Positions 40,967 through 47,235 of a stretch of DNA of 47,235 bases are shown piece after piece; position 1 is the stretch's first letter; each line of letters opens with the position of its first letter. The DNA comes from Caldifarciminota bacterium (GTDB lineage Bacteria; Hydrothermota; UBA3073). Position numbers and translations under genes: made by a program. The notes under the pieces are model-generated. The model was given only the letters and a program-made list of their open reading frames with translations. It was not told where the DNA came from and did no database searches. The stretch lies in assembly GCA_030606335.1 (NCBI GenBank), contig JAUWGP010000021.1, positions 1-47,235 on the forward strand, written 5' to 3'.

Positions 40967-41279
40967 TTTTTCTCCTCTCTTCAACATCAATAAAAAAGGT
41001 ATGCCACCCTAAGGTAATGTTGCACTCAAGGCAATCATACCTTCTTCAAAAGCAAGTCTATATAGAATTCGTTCCTTGTCAAGACACAATTTTTTCATAG
41101 ATGATATCACTTGCTTCTTTTGTAGCATTTGTCCAATGTCAAGGGCTGACCCCAAATCCCTTTCCCAAATGTCAATGTATAATGTAAAGATTTGACCCCG
41201 ATTCTCCTTCAAATTTCCTTTTAGAAATGTTCATAAGATAATAATCCTTAAGTAGGTTGAGTTATATTTAATTATAGGT

Positions 41280-41403
41280 GGGCCAACGATAGAGTTTACC
41301 GATCGTCGAACGAATTTAGGGTACACCGCGCGTCGCAGCCATGATGTGTTCCGGTGCAGCGACTGGTTAGTAGGTGAATTTGCGCGTCCTTCAAGCACTA
41401 ACC
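41280..41403. other. GC-rich imperfect palindrome, attC-like candidate
   Basis: The stretch is clearly GC-richer than its surroundings and directly follows the stop of the broken gene at 41404. Around 41325-41370, ACC-GTCGC...GC on one side pairs with GC-GCGAC-GGT on the other, with bulged bases, as in integron attC sites. Proper GTTRRRY/RYYYAAC core sites were not found, so this is a weak call. Confidence 0.3.
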
Positions 41404-41634
41404 TTACTTGCCGAGTACGGCAACCGTGCTTTGCCATAGATTACCGTCCATGTCGCGACTCGTTTCCGTACCCACATGCAAAAGCTTGTACCCATGCTGC
41501 TGAATGTAGTGATTGATTAATTTTGCTATATCGTCACCGCCTATTTACTCGTCACATAGTTCGCATTCTGTCTCGCTATTCGTGCTAATGTAAACTATGT
41601 GCTCGACACCCTCGTAATAATTCTGCGTTGTCAT
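41404..41634 (-). pseudogene. Small gene of unknown function with in-frame UAA
   Basis: ATG at 41634 with a strong TAGGAGGAA (41641-41649) 8 nt upstream. The frame reads 29 codons (MTTQNYYEGVEHIVYISTNS...CDE), TAA at 41545-41547, then IGGDDIAKLINHYIQQHGYK...VAVLGK to a stop at 41404-41406. Sequence before and after the stop looks like one small alpha/beta protein of about 76 aa. Codons (ACG, GCG, GTC) are GC-richer than in neighbouring genes, suggesting acquisition from elsewhere. No family was recognised. Confidence 0.55.
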
Positions 41635-41730
41635 ATTGAGTTCCTCCTAATTTATTGAGTACGCCTAACATAGGTTTATCTATACTAATAAATTAAAAAA
41701 TCATGACTAATTTGGCTATTGAAACTTTTT

Positions 41731-41841
41731 ATGAATGAATTAACTAATGCTACTAAAAACCGAAAGCAAAATTATAGAACTATTTATATACCAAAGAAAA
41801 GTTGGTATTCTATGAGAGCAGACAGCAGAACTTCGGTGTAA
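41731..41841 (+). CDS. 36-aa ORF followed by an intrinsic terminator
   Basis: ATG at 41731, TAA at 41839-41841. The peptide is basic and ends KKSWYSMRADSRTSV. No clear Shine-Dalgarno sequence or promoter was seen, but the terminator hairpin begins within its last codons on the same strand. It may be the 3' end of a lost gene rather than a complete gene. Confidence 0.3.
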   Translation: MNELTNATKNRKQNYRTIYIPKKSWYSMRADSRTSV

Positions 41842-41858
41842 AAGTTCTATTTTTTTTA
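41827..41858 (+). terminator. Intrinsic terminator
   Basis: AGAACTT (41827-41833) and AAGTTCT (41842-41848) form a perfect stem with an 8-nt loop, followed by A and a run of eight T. It is oriented for plus-strand transcription, although the only plus-strand frame here is the 36-aa ORF. Confidence 0.65.
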
Positions 41859-41895
41859 AATAAAGTATTGTTATACCTCTATATATTTTAAAAGA

Positions 41896-42456
41896 TTAAT
41901 GAGAACTGTCACCATTTTTTTCCTCGTTGTACAAAATTTCCTTTTGTTCTTTCTCAATAACTTCATCGATGTATGATAAAACCCTTGAGGGGTTTTTTAA
42001 TAAAATATTTCTTCCATATTTTTTTACTACTTTAGGAAACTCCTCATTAGCACAATCTTCTAGATTCTGCATGGGATAAACAGAAAGTCTTCCTATCCTA
42101 AGTGTACCAACTCGAATATTTTTACTCTCTCCAATTATCCATTCAGATAAAATACCTAATTTCAACACTGCATAACCTGTTCTATAACCATCTGGTTCTC
42201 TCCTCCTTAAACCTTCCACATCTTTCTTTCCCAATTGAATTTCATCTTTTACAGTAGTTTTTACTTCGAGAGCATATTTTTCAACTCCTTTTATAATATC
42301 AATATCTACTCCTTCTACAGTCCTCTCCTCATTAAGTTTGAATCCTTTGCGGATAAAAGAGAGTGCTAGAAGTTTTTGAAAAATCTTCCCACCGTATCCT
42401 TTTCCCGTATATTTTTTTCTTATGCTCTCCAAGATTTGAATCGTAAAAGAATCCAT
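41896..42456 (-). CDS. PD-(D/E)xK-like nuclease of the SMC operon
   Basis: 186 aa. The pattern VEGVDIDIIKG (Asp51/Asp53) followed by YALEVKTT (Glu64-Val-Lys66) is the D...ExK core of the restriction-endonuclease-like fold; an N-terminal helix with GKIFQKLLALSFIRKGFKL is as in such nucleases. The protein is probably a DNA-cleaving effector. It starts 13 bp after the SMC-like gene. Its last six residues (NGDSSH) are encoded by a diverged copy of the ggtgtcagttctc repeat word, so the native C-terminus may have been replaced. No family closer than the fold was recognised. Confidence 0.7.
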   Translation of the reverse strand: MDSFTIQILESIRKKYTGKGYGGKIFQKLLALSFIRKGFKLNEERTVEGVDIDIIKGVEKYALEVKTTVKDEIQLGKKDVEGLRRREPDGYRTGYAVLKLGILSEWIIGESKNIRVGTLRIGRLSVYPMQNLEDCANEEFPKVVKKYGRNILLKNPSRVLSYIDEVIEKEQKEILYNEEKNGDSSH

Positions 42457-42469
42457 CCTTTTCCCCCTT

Positions 42470-44596
42470 TTATTCCAGAGTAATATGTGGCCCAGTCTCT
42501 GGAGACCACTTACCCATCCTATAAATATTTTTTTCTCTCGTTATACCCTTTGAAAGTAATTCTTTAAGTTCCCCATCCATAGTTGCTACAATCAATTGCT
42601 TGTTCTCAGGGATCTGATTAAATACATTTATTAATCTCTTTTTATGAAGCAGATCAAAACTTTGTGAGGGATCATCAAGAATAATAAAACCTATCTCGTG
42701 AGTAGTCCTTTCAAAAACAGCAAGGGCTAGAAAGATACTTAGAGCTGCACAATTCATATCTCCTTGATTAAAAAATCCAAGTACTGGTTTGACTCCACCT
42801 TCATTATTTATCGCAATAATTTCAAATTTTTTAGGGTCTATTCCAAGAGTAGAATAATCGGTTCTTTCTACAAGCTGGCTATAGATTCGTGAAATAGCCT
42901 CTTTTGTCGCATCTATTCTCTCCCGAGCAGAGTCGCGTAATGTATCTTCTATCGCCTGTTTAATCTCGTTCACAATAGCATTAAACTTTTCTACTACCTT
43001 TTTCTTTTTGACCATGTCTTTGAATTCTTCACTTTCTTTTACTTTTTCGAGGTTCTTAATATCCTGTTCTAACCTAAGTACCTTATGAATCAGTTCGAAA
43101 TTTTTGATGTCAGACTCAATTCCTTTTAATATTTCTTCACCTTTCCCAATCGCGGTATTGATTTCGTTGATCTGCTCGGTAATCTTATCAAGAGTATTCG
43201 TGAGTATTGATAGAGGATCATATTGGTCTGGGATAGAAGTCTCTAAAATCTTTTCAACGGTTGGCCTCTTATGATCAATTTCGTTTTTCTTCTCATCAAG
43301 TCTATTCTCCAAATTTTTGATTTTTGTTAGATTATCCTGGAGGTCCCTTTCTTCAATCTCGAACTGCTTAATGTTTCCTTCTATGGGTCGGAGTGACTCT
43401 TCTAATCCCTTCCTCCATTCCTCCAGCTTCTGTTGTACCTTCTTGACAACCATAGTTTGCTCACAGACCGGACATGGTGTTTCTCCCTTAATTTCAGTGA
43501 GCTCGAAATATTTTAATGCCTCGTCAACTACACCAGCTCGAGTGCTGATACTACGGCGCTGACTACGTAACTTCCCTATATCTTGTTCAATTTGGTGTAA
43601 TCTTCCTTTAATTTTTTTCGTGTCTCCTTTTTCTTTCTTGATCGTTGCTATTCCGTCTTTAAGAGTCCTATAGGCATCTATAAGTTCTTTAAGTTGTGAG
43701 TGAAGTTGCAATAATTCTTGCTTCTTTAGGAGATTTGGTCGTTGAGTTCGCAATATTTGTACGCCATCCTTTGCCTGGTCAACAAATGTACCTTGTTCAT
43801 CAAGCGTTTCGTATTCTGGAAGTTTGGGGGCAGCAACATTGTAAGAATTTGCAAAATCCTGAATACTTTTTTCAATCTTTCTACAAGAATCAAAAGCATG
43901 TTCAGTGTTAAAATCCTCGTTACTGAAACCCTTCTGTCTTCCTTCTTCCTTTGAATTTTCCATATCCCCCTTCTTTGATTCTCCAACGGCTTCTATTATT
44001 GTTTGGATCTCGTCAATTCCTTTATCAATTTCTTTCATTTCTTTCTTAATCTTTGCTTTCTCAACACCATCCAGCAGATTTCTCAGATCAGTTAAGCCTA
44101 ACAATCTATCAAGTGCTTCTCTTCTTGAGCTTGGTTCCTCGACAAGTAAAGCTCTGATTACCTCTTGGTGAAGGTATATTGAACTTAAAAAATCCGATGG
44201 TTCTACACCCATTAACTTTCGTAACTCTCCTTCTTCGCTGGATTCTCCCTGAGGGGTTCTAAAATAGAATCTGCTTTGTTTTCCTTTCTTCTCACGATAT
44301 ACAGTCAAAATTTCATTATTTCGTTGGAAAATTGCTTCCACTTTGGTTTCCAAGCTCTTAAAGTTGGATACCTCCCATCCTTTACGCTCGGGGATTTCTA
44401 TTTTCCCGATGTTTTTCTTGGCTATTTCGTCGCCGAATAAGCACCATTCAATCGCGTTCAAGACACTGCTTTTCCCCGATCTATTATCTCCAAGTAATAG
44501 AGCACACGGGGTATCGAAGTGCTCCAAGGATTGTTCTTTAGTAAATCCCCTGAATCCTGCTATTTTTAACGACTTCAACCTAAAAGACTTGGGCAT
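42470..44596 (-). CDS. Rad50/SMC-like ATPase with CxxC hook
   Basis: 708 aa. The N-terminal ATPase half has SLKIAGFRGFTKEQ and Walker A GDNRSGKS (36-43), then a Q-loop-like IYLHQEVIRAL. Two long coiled-coil arms (about 175-370 and 385-560) flank CPVC (375-378), a Rad50-type zinc hook. The C-terminal half has a divergent signature FNQGDMNCAALSIFLALAVF and Walker B FIILDDPSQSFD (637-648). It is shorter than true Rad50 or SbcC and has no SbcD partner. It probably senses or loops DNA for the downstream nuclease. The start has GGAGG and lies 208 bp after the start of the 65-aa gene. Confidence 0.85.
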   Translation of the reverse strand: MPKSFRLKSLKIAGFRGFTKEQSLEHFDTPCALLLGDNRSGKSSVLNAIEWCLFGDEIAKKNIGKIEIPERKGWEVSNFKSLETKVEAIFQRNNEILTVYREKKGKQSRFYFRTPQGESSEEGELRKLMGVEPSDFLSSIYLHQEVIRALLVEEPSSRREALDRLLGLTDLRNLLDGVEKAKIKKEMKEIDKGIDEIQTIIEAVGESKKGDMENSKEEGRQKGFSNEDFNTEHAFDSCRKIEKSIQDFANSYNVAAPKLPEYETLDEQGTFVDQAKDGVQILRTQRPNLLKKQELLQLHSQLKELIDAYRTLKDGIATIKKEKGDTKKIKGRLHQIEQDIGKLRSQRRSISTRAGVVDEALKYFELTEIKGETPCPVCEQTMVVKKVQQKLEEWRKGLEESLRPIEGNIKQFEIEERDLQDNLTKIKNLENRLDEKKNEIDHKRPTVEKILETSIPDQYDPLSILTNTLDKITEQINEINTAIGKGEEILKGIESDIKNFELIHKVLRLEQDIKNLEKVKESEEFKDMVKKKKVVEKFNAIVNEIKQAIEDTLRDSARERIDATKEAISRIYSQLVERTDYSTLGIDPKKFEIIAINNEGGVKPVLGFFNQGDMNCAALSIFLALAVFERTTHEIGFIILDDPSQSFDLLHKKRLINVFNQIPENKQLIVATMDGELKELLSKGITREKNIYRMGKWSPETGPHITLE

Positions 44597-44607
44597 AATA
44601 ACCTCCT

Positions 44608-44805
44608 TTATTTTCCCATGATTTTGTTTTTCATTATATTACAAACATTGTTGTAATCTCGTATTAATACATCGAATTTTTCCCTTAACGACTCAGTAAT
44701 ATCACCGGAGTAACCTTTATAAGTTTCAAGGATTCCTTGAGCAAATTCCTTTGCTTCTTCAGTCTTGATCTTTTTTAGAATTGACTCTTTTTCTTCTTCT
44801 TTCAT
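44608..44805 (-). CDS. Small helical protein, first gene of the SMC/nuclease operon
   Basis: 65 aa from the ATG at 44805, preceded by GGAGG 5 nt upstream. It is highly charged and predicted helical (MKEEEKESILKKIKTEEAKE...SLREKFDVLIRDYNNVCNIM). It has no known domain. It lies 11 bp before the SMC-like gene with a consensus-like promoter upstream, so it is cotranscribed. A regulatory or accessory subunit is plausible by position only. Confidence 0.7.
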   Translation of the reverse strand: MKEEEKESILKKIKTEEAKEFAQGILETYKGYSGDITESLREKFDVLIRDYNNVCNIMKNKIMGK

Positions 44806-44817
44806 GATGACCTCCAT

Positions 44818-45310
44818 ATTATGTTTCAGAATTAAGGAACAAGAATCGGATTTTCACTGTAAGCTTTACTATTTGATTTTTAGCGTTTTGCCTGAGGTTT
44901 TGTAAAAAATACTTTCGAGACTAAATTATAAACCCTTTGTAATATAAAAACTATTTTCTTTTATTTACAAACATATACACCACCCCTCTTTTTTAAGTCA
45001 AGCTTATATTTTACCCATAATCTTTTTTAATATTTATCTGCCAATATACTCTCTCTTATATCATAATATGAGCCTTCATTTTATAGTTACTTAAATAGGG
45101 AGAATATAGCTGATACCTAAGTAATGTATAAATTAGAAAAATCTTGATATCAGTAGATTGGACTCAATTCTATCTTGCAGCTGTCGTGATTGTAAAAAAG
45201 TAGTATTTTTAAAGAACTATTAGCAGATTCACGCTATAAGATTTTTACATTGCCAAATCGTAATATCGTTATAACTCTTTATACTATAAATGATTATTGA
45301 GAACCGACAC
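44818..45310. other. Intergenic region upstream of the SMC operon
   Basis: AT-rich, 493 bp. It contains the SMC operon promoter (44972-45001) and 45-bp repeat copy B (45267-45311), which abuts the stop of the next regulator remnant. No ORF is supported between 45002 and 45266. Confidence 0.6.
44972..45001 (-). promoter_or_regulatory. Probable sigma-70 promoter for the SMC/nuclease operon
   Basis: TTGACT (44996-45001), 18-bp spacer, TATATG (44972-44977) on the minus strand. The leader to the ATG at 44805 would be about 160 nt. Confidence 0.55.
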
Positions 45311-45311
45311 C
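45267..45311. repeat. 45-bp repeat, copy B
   Basis: 41 of 45 positions match copy A (38780-38824). Read on the minus strand it starts at the TAG stop of the wHTH remnant. Confidence 0.8.
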
Positions 45312-45861
45312 TATTTTCGACACTTAAACACATATATTGTGGCTCTCACCTTTCCTCTTCGGATAATGATATTTTTATTAACCATGCTCTTTAACTCTTC
45401 ATAGGCAGTCTTATGCGAGATTTTATAAATCTGCATATATTTGCCTTTTGCTATCTTGCCATTTCCCTTAATATAATCTATTGCTTTTTTCTGCCTATCA
45501 TTTAATCCATCAAGCGAAATTTCTTCTTTTGGGACTATAACCTCAGCTGGATGTAAAACCGTTGCAGTTGCATCAACCCATTCTCTGTACTCTGTATATT
45601 TAGGTTTAAGAGGATGTCTGTTGCATTCTCTCTTAAACAGTTGCATACTTTCACCAATCGATTCAGCATAACCATATCTGGTGTTGTCTTTGCTACATGA
45701 ACCTTCCTTGTTTTATCATCAACACCGACAATAAGCAGTCCGTCATTGGTATTGGAGAAACTCACCTTTTTCGGATGCCGAATGGCACCATATTCCTGAA
45801 AATCAAGGATAAAATATCTCCCTAAATCCCCTATCCTGTGTCCCCATATTCGTTTTGACAT
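45311..45861 (-). pseudogene. Frameshifted AlbA_2/HATPase_c_4-type ATP-binding regulator, truncated
   Basis: Two frames together give one protein. The first (from 45861) contains FSNTNDGLLIVGVDDKTRKVHVAK, an AlbA_2-like divergent DNA-binding segment. The second (to 45311) continues DNTRYGYAESIGESMQLFKREC, KYTEYREWVDATATVL, and a C-terminal winged helix NDRQKKAIDYIKGNGKIAKGKYMQIYKISHKTAYEELKSMVNKNII. The switch lies near 45690, consistent with a single frameshift. The middle of a normal protein of this type is also missing. The end coincides with the 45-bp repeat. Confidence 0.65.
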
Positions 45862-45906
45862 CTCAAAATTAAAATAGGTGAAATGTAATCAATCTTCTAT
45901 TATATA

Positions 45907-46122
45907 CTAACTAACTTTAGTATAGGGATAACCTGCATTTTTTATGTTTCGATGAAAATATTTACCCTTCGACTCTGCATTCATAAGGCCTTGATGAACA
46001 TCCTCAGGTACTCCAGAATATTGGTAAATGTCACCGCTATGGAATTCAATTTCCAATGTTGTGGTTTCAGGATTATATCCCACTGAAGCCAAATTACTTG
46101 ACTCAACTTGAACTCTTTCCAT
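45907..46122 (-). CDS. KTSC-domain protein
   Basis: 71 aa from the ATG at 46122, with GAGGAGG 8 nt upstream; the frame extends to 46197 but that part lacks a ribosome site. The KTSC domain is complete: SSNLASVGYNPETTTLEIEFHSGDIYQYSGVPEDVHQGLMNAESKGKYFHRNIK. These small domains are frequent near restriction and stress genes; their function is unknown. It is the last gene after the WYL protein gene. Confidence 0.85.
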   Translation of the reverse strand: MERVQVESSNLASVGYNPETTTLEIEFHSGDIYQYSGVPEDVHQGLMNAESKGKYFHRNIKNAGYPYTKVS

Positions 46123-46184
46123 CAGATTTACCTCCTCTTTTGTTTTGGCGTATATGCCAAAGGTTATTTCTAAAAAACACTTAT

Positions 46185-46481
46185 TTAGACGTTGCAAAAT
46201 ATCACTGACATTCGGGAGTCATTTATTTTATAACCAAGCCGGGGATTTTCAAACTTTTTATCCGTAACTACAATTTCAGACATTTCAGAAATAATATAAA
46301 GCCTCCATGGCGGCTTTTTTCCGGATGAACTATATCCACCAACTTGATAAGCACAAAGAGCCTCATTATTTGTGCTTTTAAGTATACCATAGCAATAAGG
46401 TTCAACTATACGCTTACGTCCCTTATAAGAGAACTCAATAACACTTTTGTTTTTAATCGCTTCACAAATATTGCTATTCAT
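46185..46481 (-). CDS. Stand-alone WYL-domain protein
   Basis: 98 aa with AAGGAGG before the ATG at 46481. The sequence AIKNKSVIEFSYKGRKRIVEPYCYG...ALCAYQVGGYSSS...WRLYIISEMSEIVV follows the WYL (Sm-like beta-barrel) pattern, although the WYL tripeptide itself is WRLYI. There is no HTH. WYL domains sense nucleic acid or nucleotide ligands in defence regulators. The start overlaps the 34-aa ORF by 8 bp. Confidence 0.78.
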   Translation of the reverse strand: MNSNICEAIKNKSVIEFSYKGRKRIVEPYCYGILKSTNNEALCAYQVGGYSSSGKKPPWRLYIISEMSEIVVTDKKFENPRLGYKINDSRMSVIFCNV

Positions 46482-46578
46482 TTTTTTTACCTCCTTGTGT
46501 TTCCAAAATTTTTATTTCTTCTTCAGTTAAACCGCAGAGTTTGTAAACAAGCTTGTTGATTTCTGCTTCAAAGGCCAT
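46474..46578 (-). CDS. 34-aa ORF resembling a DNA-methylase C-terminal tail
   Basis: ATG at 46578, TAG at 46474-46476. The peptide INKLVYKLCGLTEEEIKILE matches the common C-terminal tail of Eco57I/type IIG-like methylase-restriction proteins (LVYELYGLTEEEIKIVE). The rest of such a protein is absent, so this is either a remnant or a reused mini-protein. It lies 10 bp after the ATPase stop and overlaps the WYL start, so it is within an apparent operon. Confidence 0.5.
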   Translation of the reverse strand: MAFEAEINKLVYKLCGLTEEEIKILETQGGKKNE

Positions 46579-46588
46579 CTTTCAAAGA

Positions 46589-47235
46589 TTATTTAATATT
46601 ATATTTATTTTTTCTTTGTTCGAATGCGATCCTTCCCCCATCAAGGATTTCACATGCGTGTTCACACACTCCTTGTACTTTAAGAGTATCGTTACAATCC
46701 TCGTCTTTTGTTTTAGAGTATTCCAAACTACCAGTAAGATAATTGAATTGTCTCTCGTCAGCATTTTTTCTATCAGTTCCATGTCTGTTAGCAACAATAA
46801 CCTGCTCAGAATCAGACCCAATTACGAGATTTGCATCGTGACTTACCAAGATAATCTGTCGTTCTTTTTTCTTTTTTTTCAAGAATGGAACAATATCGTC
46901 GTAAATAGACCTGCTATCCAAATCATCTTCCGGCTGATCAATCAACAACGGCCAAGTATCTTCGGATTTAACGAGGATTAACCTTAAGAGGAACAACGCT
47001 CGCTTCCCTGGTGTCATTGTTGGTTCAGAAAATCCACCAATTTTATCACCTTCCATTTCGGCATTGAAAAGAATTTTTTCTGTCACTGATAAGACGTCTC
47101 GAGCAACCTGTTTCTTTTCATTACCCTTAATAATTTTTTGTTCCCCAGAATACAGATCCGATAAAAACTCACCTGGGTTTTTTCTGATCTTGTCGATATT
47201 CAATTTACTACTCTCAATAAAATTCGATGTTTCCT
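46589..47235 (-). CDS. C-terminal part of a TrlF/SMC-like AAA ATPase, truncated at window edge
   Basis: The frame is open to the window end (47235), so the true start is outside; an internal TTG at 47203 is not convincing. Visible: the signature region MTPGKRALFLLRLIL, Walker B PLLIDQPEDDLDSRSIYDDI, and the switch LVSHDANLVIGSDSEQVIVA. This DQPEDDLD plus SHD/NLV combination is typical of the TrlF-type (PHP-associated) and other SMC-like ATPases of defence islands. The Walker A half is missing from the window, so the exact family remains open. Confidence 0.75.
   Translation of the reverse strand, partial: ETSNFIESSKLNIDKIRKNPGEFLSDLYSGEQKIIKGNEKKQVARDVLSVTEKILFNAEMEGDKIGGFSEPTMTPGKRALFLLRLILVKSEDTWPLLIDQPEDDLDSRSIYDDIVPFLKKKKKERQIILVSHDANLVIGSDSEQVIVANRHGTDRKNADERQFNYLTGSLEYSKTKDEDCNDTLKVQGVCEHACEILDGGRIAFEQRKNKYNIK

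Larger units (their letters stand above)
40967..41895. other. Intergenic region with decayed genes and repeat words
   Basis: A 929-bp gap. It contains the gacccc word (41181-41200) also present at 39088, a broken small gene (41404-41634) with unusual GC-rich flank (41280-41400), and a 36-aa plus-strand ORF ending in a terminator (41731-41858). A 67-codon minus-strand frame at 41009-41212 has no recognisable product. Confidence 0.6.

Noticed and set aside
41009..41212. 67-codon minus-strand ORF after the gacccc word
   Set aside because: No domain, no clear ribosome site for the first ATG, and its first third is repeat-derived; left unannotated but mentioned in the gap entry.
1..41634. Several in-frame UAA codons (81, 32055, 41545) suggesting a changed genetic code
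   Set aside because: rpoB ends at an ordinary UAA and the core genes run full length without internal UAA. The interruptions are confined to accessory genes, so decay or error is more likely than recoding.
39179..44805. Gabija or complete Wadjet system
   Set aside because: No UvrD/GajB helicase next to the OLD gene, and no JetA/JetB/JetD-like genes next to the SMC-like gene.

Overview
The window is chromosomal DNA from a low-GC, Gram-negative-type bacterium. It carries a LolC/E-type outer-membrane lipoprotein permease and a secreted hydrolase with a T9SS-like C-terminal sorting tail. It also has many short intergenic repeats of a kind often seen in uncultured candidate phyla. A WOR-3/Stahlbacteria-like lineage is my best guess from style alone; there is no rRNA gene to confirm it.

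Left edge (1-1842, +): a tight three-gene cassette encodes an SDH_sah-type ClpP-fold serine protease (entering from outside the window and interrupted by an in-frame UAA), a DUF5678-like small protein and a retropepsin-like aspartyl protease. A lone LolC/E permease follows (2260-3456, +), convergent with a secreted beta-propeller-like protein (3478-5235, -).

Housekeeping core (5372-26303): on the minus strand, prfA-prmC-nadK-lemA-rmlD form one cluster, preceded by a CDP-alcohol phosphatidyltransferase overlapping rsmI and by a GlmU-related nucleotidyltransferase with its own consensus promoter. The main information-processing operon also runs on the minus strand: tRNA-Thr(UGU), tRNA-Tyr, tRNA-Gly, tRNA-Thr(GGU), rpmG, tRNA-Trp, secE, nusG, rplK, rplA, rplJ, rplL, rpoB, rpoC and a strong terminator. 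It starts from a perfect TTGACA-N17-TATAAT promoter, divergent from an equally perfect promoter for the rlmD/rumA-like rRNA methyltransferase. No tuf gene lies between the tRNAs and rpmG, where many bacteria have one. A broken tRNA-Thr copy sits in that region.

Middle (26348-36422, mostly -): cupin, class I aminotransferase, sugar nucleotidyltransferase, a C45-type secreted hydrolase, a HEPN/MNT toxin-antitoxin pair, a SEC-C-like zinc-ribbon gene split by an in-frame UAA, RtcA and a membrane TPR protein. Most of the accessory genes here have recognisable sigma-70-type promoters.

Right end (36423-47235): an accessory, defence-island-like region. It holds an ORF6N/PLD-like protein, a solitary OLD-family ATPase/TOPRIM nuclease, a three-gene operon (65-aa protein, Rad50/SMC-like ATPase with a CxxC hook, PD-(D/E)xK-like nuclease), broken wHTH regulator genes, and an operon with the C-terminus of a TrlF/SMC-like ATPase, a 34-aa methylase-tail-like ORF, a WYL-domain protein and a KTSC-domain protein. 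Gaps between these genes are packed with repeats, several placed exactly at gene 3' ends. The three-gene SMC/nuclease operon is the best candidate for an under-described system.
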